From Ardenticatenaceae bacterium (GTDB lineage Bacteria; Chloroflexota; Anaerolineae; Promineifilales; Promineifilaceae), in NCBI GenBank assembly GCA_020634435.1, contig JACKBS010000005.1, positions 1 to 64,000 of the forward strand: a stretch of DNA of 64,000 nucleotides, read 5' to 3'. The notes beneath the pieces were generated by a model. The model did not search any database. It had not been told where the DNA came from and saw only the letters and a list, made by a program, of their open reading frames with translations. Below, piece after piece: positions 32,216 through 40,027 of the stretch (its first letter is position 1; each line of letters opens with the position of its first letter). Made by a program: the position numbers and the translations under genes.

Positions 32216-34084
32216 ATGAAGATGTCTACAAAAGTTACGCAAAGCGCCGACGGTCAATCTCAGAACAATTTGGTGGATAAATCGCTGGTAGAAAAAGTGT
32301 GGCACGACTTGAATGAAGAAGTGCCACAGGAGCAGGTTCACCGCGTCGTCGCTGAAATTGCACTGAAGTATCTGGATGCGCCGGTGCAAGCCTTTGTGCC
32401 CATCCTGATACACCGCCAAGCGATGGACCAACTGAGACCGTCGCCCAAAATTAAGAAAACACCGGCTACCGACTTGGTACCGGCAAACAAGGGGCAGCGC
32501 CAGGGCAATTTGCCTACCGCTGAACCCGTAAAAAACAAACACATAAATGGACTAATAAAAATGAAAAAATTATCTCGATTATTACACTTATCAATCCTAA
32601 TGACCCTGCTAGCCGCCTGTTCCGGCACCGTCGCCGAGACCGTTACCAGTACCAGTAGTAGCAGCACATCCGCCGCTACCTCTGTGGTTGACGAGGTGGT
32701 AGCAACGGCCGTTCCCATTGACGTCTCATACGACAGCGAAGACCTGGAAACGGTAGTGGATAATAGCGCAGCAACCACCATCAGCCTGGAAGGCGATGCG
32801 GTTTCTGTCGCTGGTGAAGGCGTGGTTGTGAATGGCAGCAGCGTCACCATCACGTCGGCTGGCACCTACACGCTTAGCGGCACGCTCAACAATGGCCAAA
32901 TCATCGTAGAAACGGCCGATGCCGACCCGGTGGTGCTCATTCTCAATGGGGTAGACATTACCTACGCCACCAGCGCGCCCATTTTTGTCAGCAATGCCGA
33001 AAAAGTCGTCATCACCCTGGCTGAAGGCACCGAAAATGTCGTCACGGATGGCAGCGCATACATTTTTGCCGATGCCGAAACTGATGAACCCAATGCAGCT
33101 ATCTTCAGCAAAGATGATCTGACCATCAACGGCAGCGGCTCGCTGATCGTCAACGCCAACTACAACAACGGTATTACCAGCAAAGACGACCTGAAGATCA
33201 TCAGCAGCAATATCACCGTCAATGCGGTCAACGATGGCATCAAGGGGCGCGATTCTATCGCCGTCAAGGACGCTACCATCACCATTAACGCTGGTGGCGA
33301 CGGGATGCAGGCGAACAATGATGAAGATGCTGAAAAAGGTTACATCGCCATCGAGAGCGGCACGATCACGATTAACGCCACAGAGGATGGTATTCAAGCT
33401 GAAACCAGCCTGCAAATTAGCAGCGGCGACATCACCATCACCACCGCCAGCGGCAAAGGTCTGAAAGCCGTGGCCGACCTTCAGGTGAATGGCGGCACGT
33501 TCACCATCACCTCAGCCGATGATGCCCTGCATTCCAACGGCACCATGACCATCAATGGCGGTAATTTCACCTTAGCCACCAGCGATGATGGGATGCACGC
33601 TGACGAAATTTTAACTATCAATGACGGTACGATTGCCATTCTAACCAGTTATGAAGGGCTTGAAGCCACCAGTGTTGTTGTTAACGGCGGTACGATTGAT
33701 ATCGTAGCCAGTGATGACGGTATCAATGGCGCTGGCGGTAACGATAGCAGTGCCAGTGCCGCAAACGGTGGTTTCCAGAGAGATAATTTCTCTAGCAGCC
33801 AGGGCTCAATTACCATCAACGGCGGCACGATTACAATCGCCGCAGCTGGCAGCGGTAACGGTGATGGACTGGATGCCAACGGCACGATTACGGTTACCGG
33901 CGGCGATACGATTGTCAAAACACCGGCTAGCTATCGTGATTATTCAGACATTGATTATGACACATCATTTTCTATGACTGGTGGTCGGGTGCGAATCCTA
34001 AGCGCGAATGGTACCTACACTGAGGTTACCGATAGCTATGTTTCGCAAGGCCCCGGCGGCGGTGGTAGACCCGGCAGACCATAA
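32216..34084 (+). CDS. Three-helix-bundle domain fused in frame to a carbohydrate-binding lipoprotein
   Basis: An open frame of 622 aa that seems to hold two proteins. Residues 1-75 match the small three-helix bundle dimerisation family (VEKVWHDLNEEVPQEQVH, then APVQAFVPILIHRQAMDQL). An internal ATG at 32561 then opens a typical lipoprotein: KKLSRLLHLSILMTLLAAC with a lipobox, a Ser/Thr linker and about 430 residues of parallel-beta repeats (SNITVNAVNDGIKGRDSIAV, GTITINATEDGIQAETSLQI) like the DUF4353 carbohydrate-binding domain, ending in a Gly/Pro/Arg tail. If read through, the signal peptide would be internal. More likely there are two starts, the second giving 507 aa, but no good Shine-Dalgarno precedes 32561. 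Confidence 0.75.
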   Translation: MKMSTKVTQSADGQSQNNLVDKSLVEKVWHDLNEEVPQEQVHRVVAEIALKYLDAPVQAFVPILIHRQAMDQLRPSPKIKKTPATDLVPANKGQRQGNLPTAEPVKNKHINGLIKMKKLSRLLHLSILMTLLAACSGTVAETVTSTSSSSTSAATSVVDEVVATAVPIDVSYDSEDLETVVDNSAATTISLEGDAVSVAGEGVVVNGSSVTITSAGTYTLSGTLNNGQIIVETADADPVVLILNGVDITYATSAPIFVSNAEKVVITLAEGTENVVTDGSAYIFADAETDEPNAAIFSKDDLTINGSGSLIVNANYNNGITSKDDLKIISSNITVNAVNDGIKGRDSIAVKDATITINAGGDGMQANNDEDAEKGYIAIESGTITINATEDGIQAETSLQISSGDITITTASGKGLKAVADLQVNGGTFTITSADDALHSNGTMTINGGNFTLATSDDGMHADEILTINDGTIAILTSYEGLEATSVVVNGGTIDIVASDDGINGAGGNDSSASAANGGFQRDNFSSSQGSITINGGTITIAAAGSGNGDGLDANGTITVTGGDTIVKTPASYRDYSDIDYDTSFSMTGGRVRILSANGTYTEVTDSYVSQGPGGGGRPGRP

Positions 34085-34189
34085 TGCGATCTGAATGATT
34101 TGGAACTAGCAGTGAGTCAGATTCGGTGTAGATGGCAGCACACTCAGTGATGCAAAATCTATGAACTGGCGAAAATAACAGAGTTTTAG

Positions 34190-34233
34190 CAGCGAGACGA
34201 TATACCGCAAAAATGGATAATATCGTCTCGCTG
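34190..34233 (+). terminator. Strong hairpin after the carbohydrate-binding lipoprotein gene
   Basis: CAGCGAGACGATAT (34190-34203) pairs perfectly with ATATCGTCTCGCTG (34220-34233) across a 16-nt loop and is followed by TTTT. It lies about 105 bp after the stop codon and is the most likely transcription end for that gene. Confidence 0.65.
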
Positions 34234-34341
34234 TTTTGCCGCCTTCTTCACCCCCGCAAACCTATCATCAACTTGTTTGTATTTTGGGTAGTTTCAAGAA
34301 ATTACATGTTTACTTTGGCCAAGATCGCCTTCCAGCAATGT

Positions 34342-34470
34342 TCAATACAAATCACCGAAGTGGAATTGGATCAGCCAGCGCCACGGCTGATGCACCTGAA
34401 TTTTTTGCAAATGCGGAATCATTACATCAGGCAAGCTCTTGAGGAAATTCTGCTGAGATAGCGTTTTCAT
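34342..34470 (-). pseudogene. Truncated paralogue of the 152-aa hypothetical gene
   Basis: From an ATG at 34470 the frame reads LSQQNFLKSLPDVMIP, then IQVHQPWRWLIQFHFGD, which aligns with the start of the protein encoded at 30756-31214 (LSHTQFLQTLPELVIA and IKVHQPYRWLIQFHYGE). It stops right after that point, leaving about 42 of 152 residues. The DNA matches too (GGAATTGGATCAGCCA in both). It is a degraded copy with no remaining C-terminal part nearby. Confidence 0.7.
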
Positions 34471-34706
34471 CCTGCTCAGTTTACCCAGAATACGGCCGTA
34501 AAACCACCCAATCTTCCCCCTGCTCAACTCATTTTTTCACGCAATTTATGCGTAGGGCCAAAATAGAATTGATTACAATGGTAACCTATGCGCGGTGCGT
34601 TTGTTCCTATAAATTAACCTGTACCGCAGCAAACGGCCGTTGCCCCATCCGGCACGGCCACGACTAAAAGCGTGATATGATTGCGATAACAAATCAGGGA
34701 AATCCC
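34471..34706. other. Intergenic region before the GAF kinase
   Basis: About 235 bp with two ACGGCCGT palindromes (near 34493 and 34635) and no gene. It should contain the promoter of the GAF histidine kinase gene, but no clear box could be assigned. Confidence 0.35.
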
Positions 34707-36476
34707 ATGAGTAACCAACTGATTGAACGACACGAAGCTCGGCTTGCGGCCCTTTACGAGGTCAGCTCACAGCTGGGCAAAACGCTGGACCTGGGCGAAG
34801 TGCTAAACCAGGTCATGGACTCTATCATCCAGCTCACCGGAGCCGAACGCGGCTTTTTGATGCTCTACGATAATGAAAACGGCCGTCTGCAAACTCGTGC
34901 CGCCCGCAACTTCGACCAGGAAAACATCGAAGAAGGGGCCGTCAACGTCAGCTACACCGTCATCGACCGGGCCATCAAATCGGGCGAAGGCATTTTGTCC
35001 AGCAACGCCCAGGAAGATGCCCGCTTTTCTGACCAAACCAGCGTCGTGGGCTACCAGCTGCGCTCCATCATGTGCGCCCCGCTGCTGGTGCGTGGCACCA
35101 CCCTCGGCGCAGTTTACGTGGACAACCGCCTGTTCAGCGGCGTTTTTGAGAAAGATGATCTGGGCCTGCTGGTGACCTTTGCCAACCAGGCGGCCATCGC
35201 CATTGAAAACGCCCGCCTCTTTACCCAAACCGACCAGGCGCTGGCCCGCCGCGTCGAAGAGCTTTCCCTCTTCCAGCGCATCGACCAGCAGCTAAACCGT
35301 TCGCTGGACCTGAACCAGGTGCTCAGTCTGTCGCTGAACTGGGCCATTGCCCTTACCAACGCCGCCGGCGGCTCGATTGGCCTGTTTGAAGAGCTAGACA
35401 CCGAAGATTCCGAAGTGGCCAAGATGGGCACAAACCAGGTTTTGCGCCTGATGGTGTTCCGGGGCGAGGAGGAACACAGCGAGAGCCGCTTGGTGCCACT
35501 GCGCCATCCCATTGTGCACCAGATCATGCAGGAGAAACGGTCGGTGCTCACCCGCAATGTTTCTGAAGAAGAGTCGGTGGACGGCACACCGGCCAGCGTA
35601 CAGCTGGCAGTACCCATTGTACAGGAGGGTGAGATCACTGGCTTGATCACGCTGGAAACCCAGCAAAATGTTGAAATCAACCGCGAAGATATCGCATTTG
35701 TGGAGCGACTGGCCGACCGGGCAGCGGTGGCCATTAAAAATGCCAAGCTGTACGAGGCGATTCATGCCGCCAACAAGGCCAAGAGTGACTTCATCTCGCT
35801 GGTGGCTCACGAACTGCGCGTGCCAATGACCTCCATCAAGGGGTACACCGATTTGATGAATGCCGGGCTGGCCGGACCGCTCAGCGACCAGCAGAAGCAG
35901 TTTCTGGAAGTAATCCGGCGCAATCTCACCCGGATGAGTTCACTGATTAGCGACCTGTCGGACATTAACCACATTGAAAGCGGCCGTATGCGCTTTGATC
36001 TGAAGCCGTTTGACCTGCGCGAAGTGGTGGCCGATGTGGCCGACAGCCTGCGCGAGCGCATCACCACCCGCGAGCAGACGCTGCACATCGACATCGAAGA
36101 TGAGCTGCCGCTGGTGTTTGCCGATTCCACGCGTATTGCCCAGATCATCTCCAACCTGATGAGCAATGCCAACAAATACACGCCAGAGGGTGGTGAGATT
36201 ACGGTGCGGGCCTGGCCCAACGGCCGTTCCGCCTACGTCAGCATTCAGGATAACGGGCTGGGGATTTCTGAAGAAGACCAGCAAAAATTGTTTACCCAGT
36301 TCTTCCGCGCCGAAGACAAAGCGGTGCGGGAGCAGCCGGGGTGGGGCCTGGGGCTTTCTATCGTGCGTCGCATGGTAGAAGCGCAAGATGGCGAAATTAC
36401 CTTCGAAAGTAAATTAGGAGCAGGGAGTACATTTACTTTTACCATTCCTTTGGCTAAGATGGAAGGAAGCGGTTAA
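34707..36476 (+). CDS. GAF-domain sensor histidine kinase
   Basis: Soluble sensor kinase of about 589 aa. Two GAF domains occupy residues 15-175 and about 185-350 (LYEVSSQLGKTLDLGEVLNQ, then LFQRIDQQLNRSLDLNQVL), followed by a HisKA domain with the phospho-acceptor His at about 368 (LVAHELRVPMTSIKGY) and an ATPase domain (NLMSNANKYTPEGGEI, DNGLGISEEDQQKLF, GWGLGLSIVRRM). No transmembrane helix is present. The start at 34707 is chosen for the AGGGA upstream. The next gene on the strand is a small NIPSNAP-like protein; no cognate response regulator is nearby. Confidence 0.92.
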   Translation: MSNQLIERHEARLAALYEVSSQLGKTLDLGEVLNQVMDSIIQLTGAERGFLMLYDNENGRLQTRAARNFDQENIEEGAVNVSYTVIDRAIKSGEGILSSNAQEDARFSDQTSVVGYQLRSIMCAPLLVRGTTLGAVYVDNRLFSGVFEKDDLGLLVTFANQAAIAIENARLFTQTDQALARRVEELSLFQRIDQQLNRSLDLNQVLSLSLNWAIALTNAAGGSIGLFEELDTEDSEVAKMGTNQVLRLMVFRGEEEHSESRLVPLRHPIVHQIMQEKRSVLTRNVSEEESVDGTPASVQLAVPIVQEGEITGLITLETQQNVEINREDIAFVERLADRAAVAIKNAKLYEAIHAANKAKSDFISLVAHELRVPMTSIKGYTDLMNAGLAGPLSDQQKQFLEVIRRNLTRMSSLISDLSDINHIESGRMRFDLKPFDLREVVADVADSLRERITTREQTLHIDIEDELPLVFADSTRIAQIISNLMSNANKYTPEGGEITVRAWPNGRSAYVSIQDNGLGISEEDQQKLFTQFFRAEDKAVREQPGWGLGLSIVRRMVEAQDGEITFESKLGAGSTFTFTIPLAKMEGSG

Positions 36477-36524
36477 AGTTACGGCCGTCTTTTAAGAAGT
36501 TGGCCGTCGTGAGGAAGGTTACAA

Positions 36525-36845
36525 ATGGAAGAAAAGCCATCGGGATTAAAACTGTTGCTGAGCTACGAAGTACTAGACGTCAATTTGCAGGCGTACCAGC
36601 AGTTTGTCATGCAGCGGTACGTACCCGCCATGCAAATGATGGGTTTTCAGGTAAGCGAAGTATGGCACACCGCCTACGGTGATGCGCCCAACCGCCTGGT
36701 TGGCTTTGTCTGCCGCGACCGGCAGACCATAGACGATCTGCTGGATAATGAGATGTGGCTGACCCTGAACAGCCAGCTAGAGCAGTATGTCACCGACTTT
36801 AGTTACAAAGTGGTGCCTTACCAGCGCGGTGTTTTCCAGATGTAG
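36525..36845 (+). CDS. Small alpha/beta-barrel (NIPSNAP-like) protein
   Basis: Protein of 106 aa with the length and strand-helix pattern of dimeric ferredoxin-like proteins: KLLLSYEVLDVNLQAYQQF, GFQVSEVWHTAYGDAPNRLV, then a final strand FSYKVVPYQRGV. The pattern is like NIPSNAP or antibiotic-biosynthesis monooxygenase domains but without a residue that fixes a function. It follows the GAF kinase by 48 bp and may be co-transcribed. Confidence 0.6.
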   Translation: MEEKPSGLKLLLSYEVLDVNLQAYQQFVMQRYVPAMQMMGFQVSEVWHTAYGDAPNRLVGFVCRDRQTIDDLLDNEMWLTLNSQLEQYVTDFSYKVVPYQRGVFQM

Positions 36846-36905
36846 AATTAGTGAAAAGTAAAAAGTGAGAAGTGGCTAACTTTTTACTTTTCACTTATCA
36901 CTCAA
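36846..36905. repeat. Word-built hairpin, AAGTGAAAAGTGA family
   Basis: Perfect 17-bp arms AGTGAAAAGTAAAAAGT (36850-36866) and ACTTTTTACTTTTCACT (36879-36895) with a 12-nt loop, between the NIPSNAP-like gene and the PH-domain gene. Confidence 0.82.
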
Positions 36906-36915
36906 AACCCCCAAG

Positions 36916-37518
36916 ATGAAAAAGCACAAGCTCCTGTTGTACGATCAAATGAGCCGCCGGATGCGGGGCAAGCTCTTGTGGCTGGGCCTTACTTTGCTGG
37001 TGCTGGCCGTGGTGGATTTGCTACGGCCGTTCCTCGGCACGTACTTTTATCTGCTCTGGCTGGTCATAGGGTTGGTGGCACTGCTGTGGCTGTACTACAG
37101 TGTGCTGGTGCGCCGCGCCGGGGTGGTCGTTGCACCCAACTATTTACTGCTGCAAGGGCCACTGCGCGGGGTGAAAATTAGTTACGGCCGTATTTCCGGC
37201 GTCACCTCCACCCAAATGGCCCAGCATTTTGAGTTTGATGCCCTTAAAGCCCGCGAACGCAGCCTGGTGCAGCCCTTTTTTGGCGTGGCCTGCACCTTTG
37301 TCGCGTTAAACAGCTGGCCCAAAACACTCAATCAGCGCACGCTCTGGTTCCCCCGCCTGCTGTTTGGCGTGCGCCGCGATGGATTGCTACTGGCCAGCCC
37401 CAACTGGATGCAGCTCAACCGCGACATCGAAGAAGCCCGCCGCAAGTGGCACGATGCTCGCCAGCAAAAAGACAAAAAAGACGGCCGTTCCCTGGCCGCC
37501 CAAATCCTCGATCTATAA
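36916..37518 (+). CDS. Membrane protein with bacterial PH-like domain
   Basis: Protein of 200 aa. Two hydrophobic helices (about residues 20-40 and 43-65, LLWLGLTLLVLAVVDLL and FYLLWLVIGLVALLWLYY) are followed by a PH-like region beginning VLVRRAGVVVAPNYLLLQGP and including KISYGRISGVTST. The C-terminus is helical and basic. bPH proteins of this type are small membrane proteins of unknown role. It follows a word-built hairpin and has no clear Shine-Dalgarno (CCCAAGATG). Confidence 0.7.
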   Translation: MKKHKLLLYDQMSRRMRGKLLWLGLTLLVLAVVDLLRPFLGTYFYLLWLVIGLVALLWLYYSVLVRRAGVVVAPNYLLLQGPLRGVKISYGRISGVTSTQMAQHFEFDALKARERSLVQPFFGVACTFVALNSWPKTLNQRTLWFPRLLFGVRRDGLLLASPNWMQLNRDIEEARRKWHDARQQKDKKDGRSLAAQILDL

Positions 37519-37650
37519 TTGTTTATACCCGAATCGTAGTCCAAACATAGTCCTCGCATACATCCCACTTTCATTTCGCTCGTTAGAATGAAGGGTGGGG
37601 AATTTTTGTTTGTAACGGCCGTCTTCCCCCACGGTAAAGGAGCGTTTGTG

Positions 37651-39396
37651 ATGAAAACCATTGGCTGGTTCGCCACCTGTTTGTTGATCTTGTTTGCCCT
37701 CGCTGCCTGCACCCCACCTGCCGACCCTGTTTCTGTAACCCGACCGGTGACTTTGGTGGAAACGGCCGTTCCCACCGCTGTTGTTACGCTTGAAGCAGAG
37801 GTAACGGACGTGCCCCCAACTAACAGCCCTACACCCTTGCCCACCAATACGGCCGGGCGGCCGCTTGAACCCGGCGTCGAAACCACGGCGACGCCTCGCC
37901 CACCCCAGCCGCCAAACCCGACCGCCGACGCTCCCGCAGCGATTCCCCCGGAGGAAATTGCCCAGCGCGTGGCCGATGGTTTGAACTGGACTCCCGTTCC
38001 CAGCATAGATGGATTTCCTTTGCAGAAACTGGCTGGCTTTGAATACGGTTTTCGCTTTGCACTTTACGGATATTGCGAATTTGGCCCCTATCGCTGGCTA
38101 ACCGACGACCAGCTCATGCTGTTTCCCGTTGTCGCCTACACGGCCGCGTACGAAGACCCGACCCTCGGCAAAGTGGCCCAGGCCGTGGTGTTTAACACCG
38201 CCGATGGCACCGCCTGGCTGCCAGACGCCCCGCGAACAGATGGCTGCGATCTGCCCGTCTGGTCGGCGGCGCGCCAGCAAGTGATTGAAGCCAGCAATGG
38301 GGAGGTACGCCTGCGCGACCTCGCAGGCAACATTGCGGCAACGCATCCTGGTTCCCTGCCGCTTTTTATTGCGCCCAGCGGCCAGCGACTGTTGGCCGGG
38401 CACAACTGGATCGATTTGTCTACCGGCGAAGTGGTTTCGCTGAGCGGCTGGGCACGGGTTAAGTTTCCCCGCCCCGCTTGGTCTGAGAATGAAACAAAGA
38501 TCTTTGAATGCTGCTTTAGCTACGCAAACGTTGCGACTGGTGAATTTTGGACCCGCGATAGTTTTCCTGGCTTTTGGGTAAGCGGCGTTGGGGTGGGGCC
38601 GGGATATTATGGTTCAGAAAGCCGCTGGTTTATTGATGACGCGCAAATTCTTATTCAACCGGATAGCGTCTTTTTCCAAAGTGAAGCGGCAAAACGGGCG
38701 CTACCTCTAATTGATCCGGAATCGCAAACCTATCGCGACATTATCGAACTGCTATCGCTGCCGGAAACAATCGTTGACTGTGCCCCGTTTGTCGCCCCCA
38801 ACGGTGCATATCTCTGGCTCACCTGCGCCGAATACGTGGACGAGGTGTACAACCAGTTCGCCGACCCCGCTTACCTGATTACCCTGCCTTCCCTGGAAGT
38901 TGTACCGATGCCCGGCAATTTGCTGTTTCTCGGCTGGTCGGCCGATGGCCGTTTCCTCACCTACAATAACGTCGCCAACCGGGAAGCGAGCAGCGGCCAG
39001 ACCTGGCTGATGCCCACCGCCGGTGAACCACAGCTGGTCGCCGAAGAGTCCGCCGACTTCGCCGCCTGGCATCCGGGTGCGCCCATCGTGGCGCTGGGTT
39101 ATGGCGCATCGCAGCATCTGCTGTTTGTGCAGGCAGAGACTGGCCAAAGTCGCTGGCTAGACTTTCCCTACGGCGTCAGCGAGATCACCTGGCAGCCCGC
39201 TGGCAGTAGCGTCGCGATTTTGTCCGTAGAAGGTACCCTTTACTGGCTGGCCGATCCCCTAGCGGCCCACAGCGAGCCCGTGCCGGTCACGCAGCCCATG
39301 CCGGAAGTCAACACCCTGCGCTGGTCGCCCAACGGCCGTCACCTGGCTTTCATCAGCGAAAACGATTTTTACGTGGTTGAAATTACCACCGAGTGA
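37651..39396 (+). CDS. Lipoprotein with beta-propeller-like domain (1 of 5 in array)
   Basis: Protein of about 581 aa. Signal peptide ends LFALAAC at residue 19-20, then a Thr/Pro/Val-rich linker with ETAVPTAVVT-type words to about residue 100. The rest has repeated beta segments with WSADGRFLTYNN, WQPAGSSVAILSVEG and WSPNGRHLAFISEN, the signature of TolB/WD40-like propeller blades. The ATG at 37651 has AAAGGAG upstream (a GTG lies one codon earlier). It overlaps or abuts the next lipoprotein gene, so the two are co-transcribed. Confidence 0.75.
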   Translation: MKTIGWFATCLLILFALAACTPPADPVSVTRPVTLVETAVPTAVVTLEAEVTDVPPTNSPTPLPTNTAGRPLEPGVETTATPRPPQPPNPTADAPAAIPPEEIAQRVADGLNWTPVPSIDGFPLQKLAGFEYGFRFALYGYCEFGPYRWLTDDQLMLFPVVAYTAAYEDPTLGKVAQAVVFNTADGTAWLPDAPRTDGCDLPVWSAARQQVIEASNGEVRLRDLAGNIAATHPGSLPLFIAPSGQRLLAGHNWIDLSTGEVVSLSGWARVKFPRPAWSENETKIFECCFSYANVATGEFWTRDSFPGFWVSGVGVGPGYYGSESRWFIDDAQILIQPDSVFFQSEAAKRALPLIDPESQTYRDIIELLSLPETIVDCAPFVAPNGAYLWLTCAEYVDEVYNQFADPAYLITLPSLEVVPMPGNLLFLGWSADGRFLTYNNVANREASSGQTWLMPTAGEPQLVAEESADFAAWHPGAPIVALGYGASQHLLFVQAETGQSRWLDFPYGVSEITWQPAGSSVAILSVEGTLYWLADPLAAHSEPVPVTQPMPEVNTLRWSPNGRHLAFISENDFYVVEITTE

Positions 39397-39404
39397 GGAA
39401 GACA

Positions 39405-39884
39405 GTGAAAAAAGTTCTGATTCTGCCCATCATTTTATTGATTTTCAGCGCCTGTCGAGCGCCGGGCAGTCCTATCGCGGTCACGCGCGTTTTGGCAGTG
39501 CCAACGGCCGTTCTCCCCACCCCTACCTCAAGTGAAAATCTGGTCGAAGTGACCAGGGTAGTGGGCACAGCCGAACCGACCGCCACCCCCGCCCCCTGCA
39601 CGCCGCTGCCCGAAGGCATGCGCCTCACCATCAGCATGGCCGAACAAGATCGCACCGTTTTGCTGGCGGTCACCGGGCTGCTGCCGGAAGATAAACCGAT
39701 TGTGCTGCTGAACGGCCGTTCCTCAGCCTACAGCAAAGAAATGACACGAGCGGTGGGGCCTGACGGCCGTTTGCAGGAAACACTTTACCTGGGCGAAGCT
39801 GAGGGCGACAACTGGACTGGCCAGATCATCCACCAGCGCGGCGCCGCCTGCTTTGAGTTCACCTTTCCCCTCGCCACCGAATGA
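39405..39884 (+). CDS. Small lipoprotein (2 of 5 in array)
   Basis: Protein of about 159 aa. A signal peptide (KKVLILPIILLIFSAC) with lipobox is followed by a linker with VPTAVLPTPTS and then about 100 residues of beta-rich sequence (EGMRLTISMAEQDRTVLLAV) without a known motif. GTG at 39405 has GAGGAAG upstream; another GTG at 39393 overlaps the stop of the previous gene. Two ACGGCCGT palindromes in the second half encode NGRS and DGRL. Confidence 0.65.
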   Translation: MKKVLILPIILLIFSACRAPGSPIAVTRVLAVPTAVLPTPTSSENLVEVTRVVGTAEPTATPAPCTPLPEGMRLTISMAEQDRTVLLAVTGLLPEDKPIVLLNGRSSAYSKEMTRAVGPDGRLQETLYLGEAEGDNWTGQIIHQRGAACFEFTFPLATE

Positions 39885-39899
39885 ATTCGGCGGCTGGCA

Positions 39900-40005
39900 A
39901 AAAAAGTCTGCTCAAGCAGACTAACGGGCTTTGCTCTCCACAGTGCGCTTCAGCGTACTTCTTGTTTTAGCCGGGGGCTTCAGCCCTCGGCAAATGGACG
40001 CCCAC
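39900..40005. repeat. Hairpin repeats between lipoprotein genes
   Basis: AGTCTGCT and AGCAGACT form a tight hairpin (39907-39924), and further on GCCGGGGGCTTCAGCCCTCGGC forms a second one. Both resemble dispersed repeats seen in many environmental bacterial genomes. They occupy the gap between the second and third lipoprotein genes. Confidence 0.55.
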
Positions 40006-40027
40006 CCGGCGAACCAAAGGATTCACG

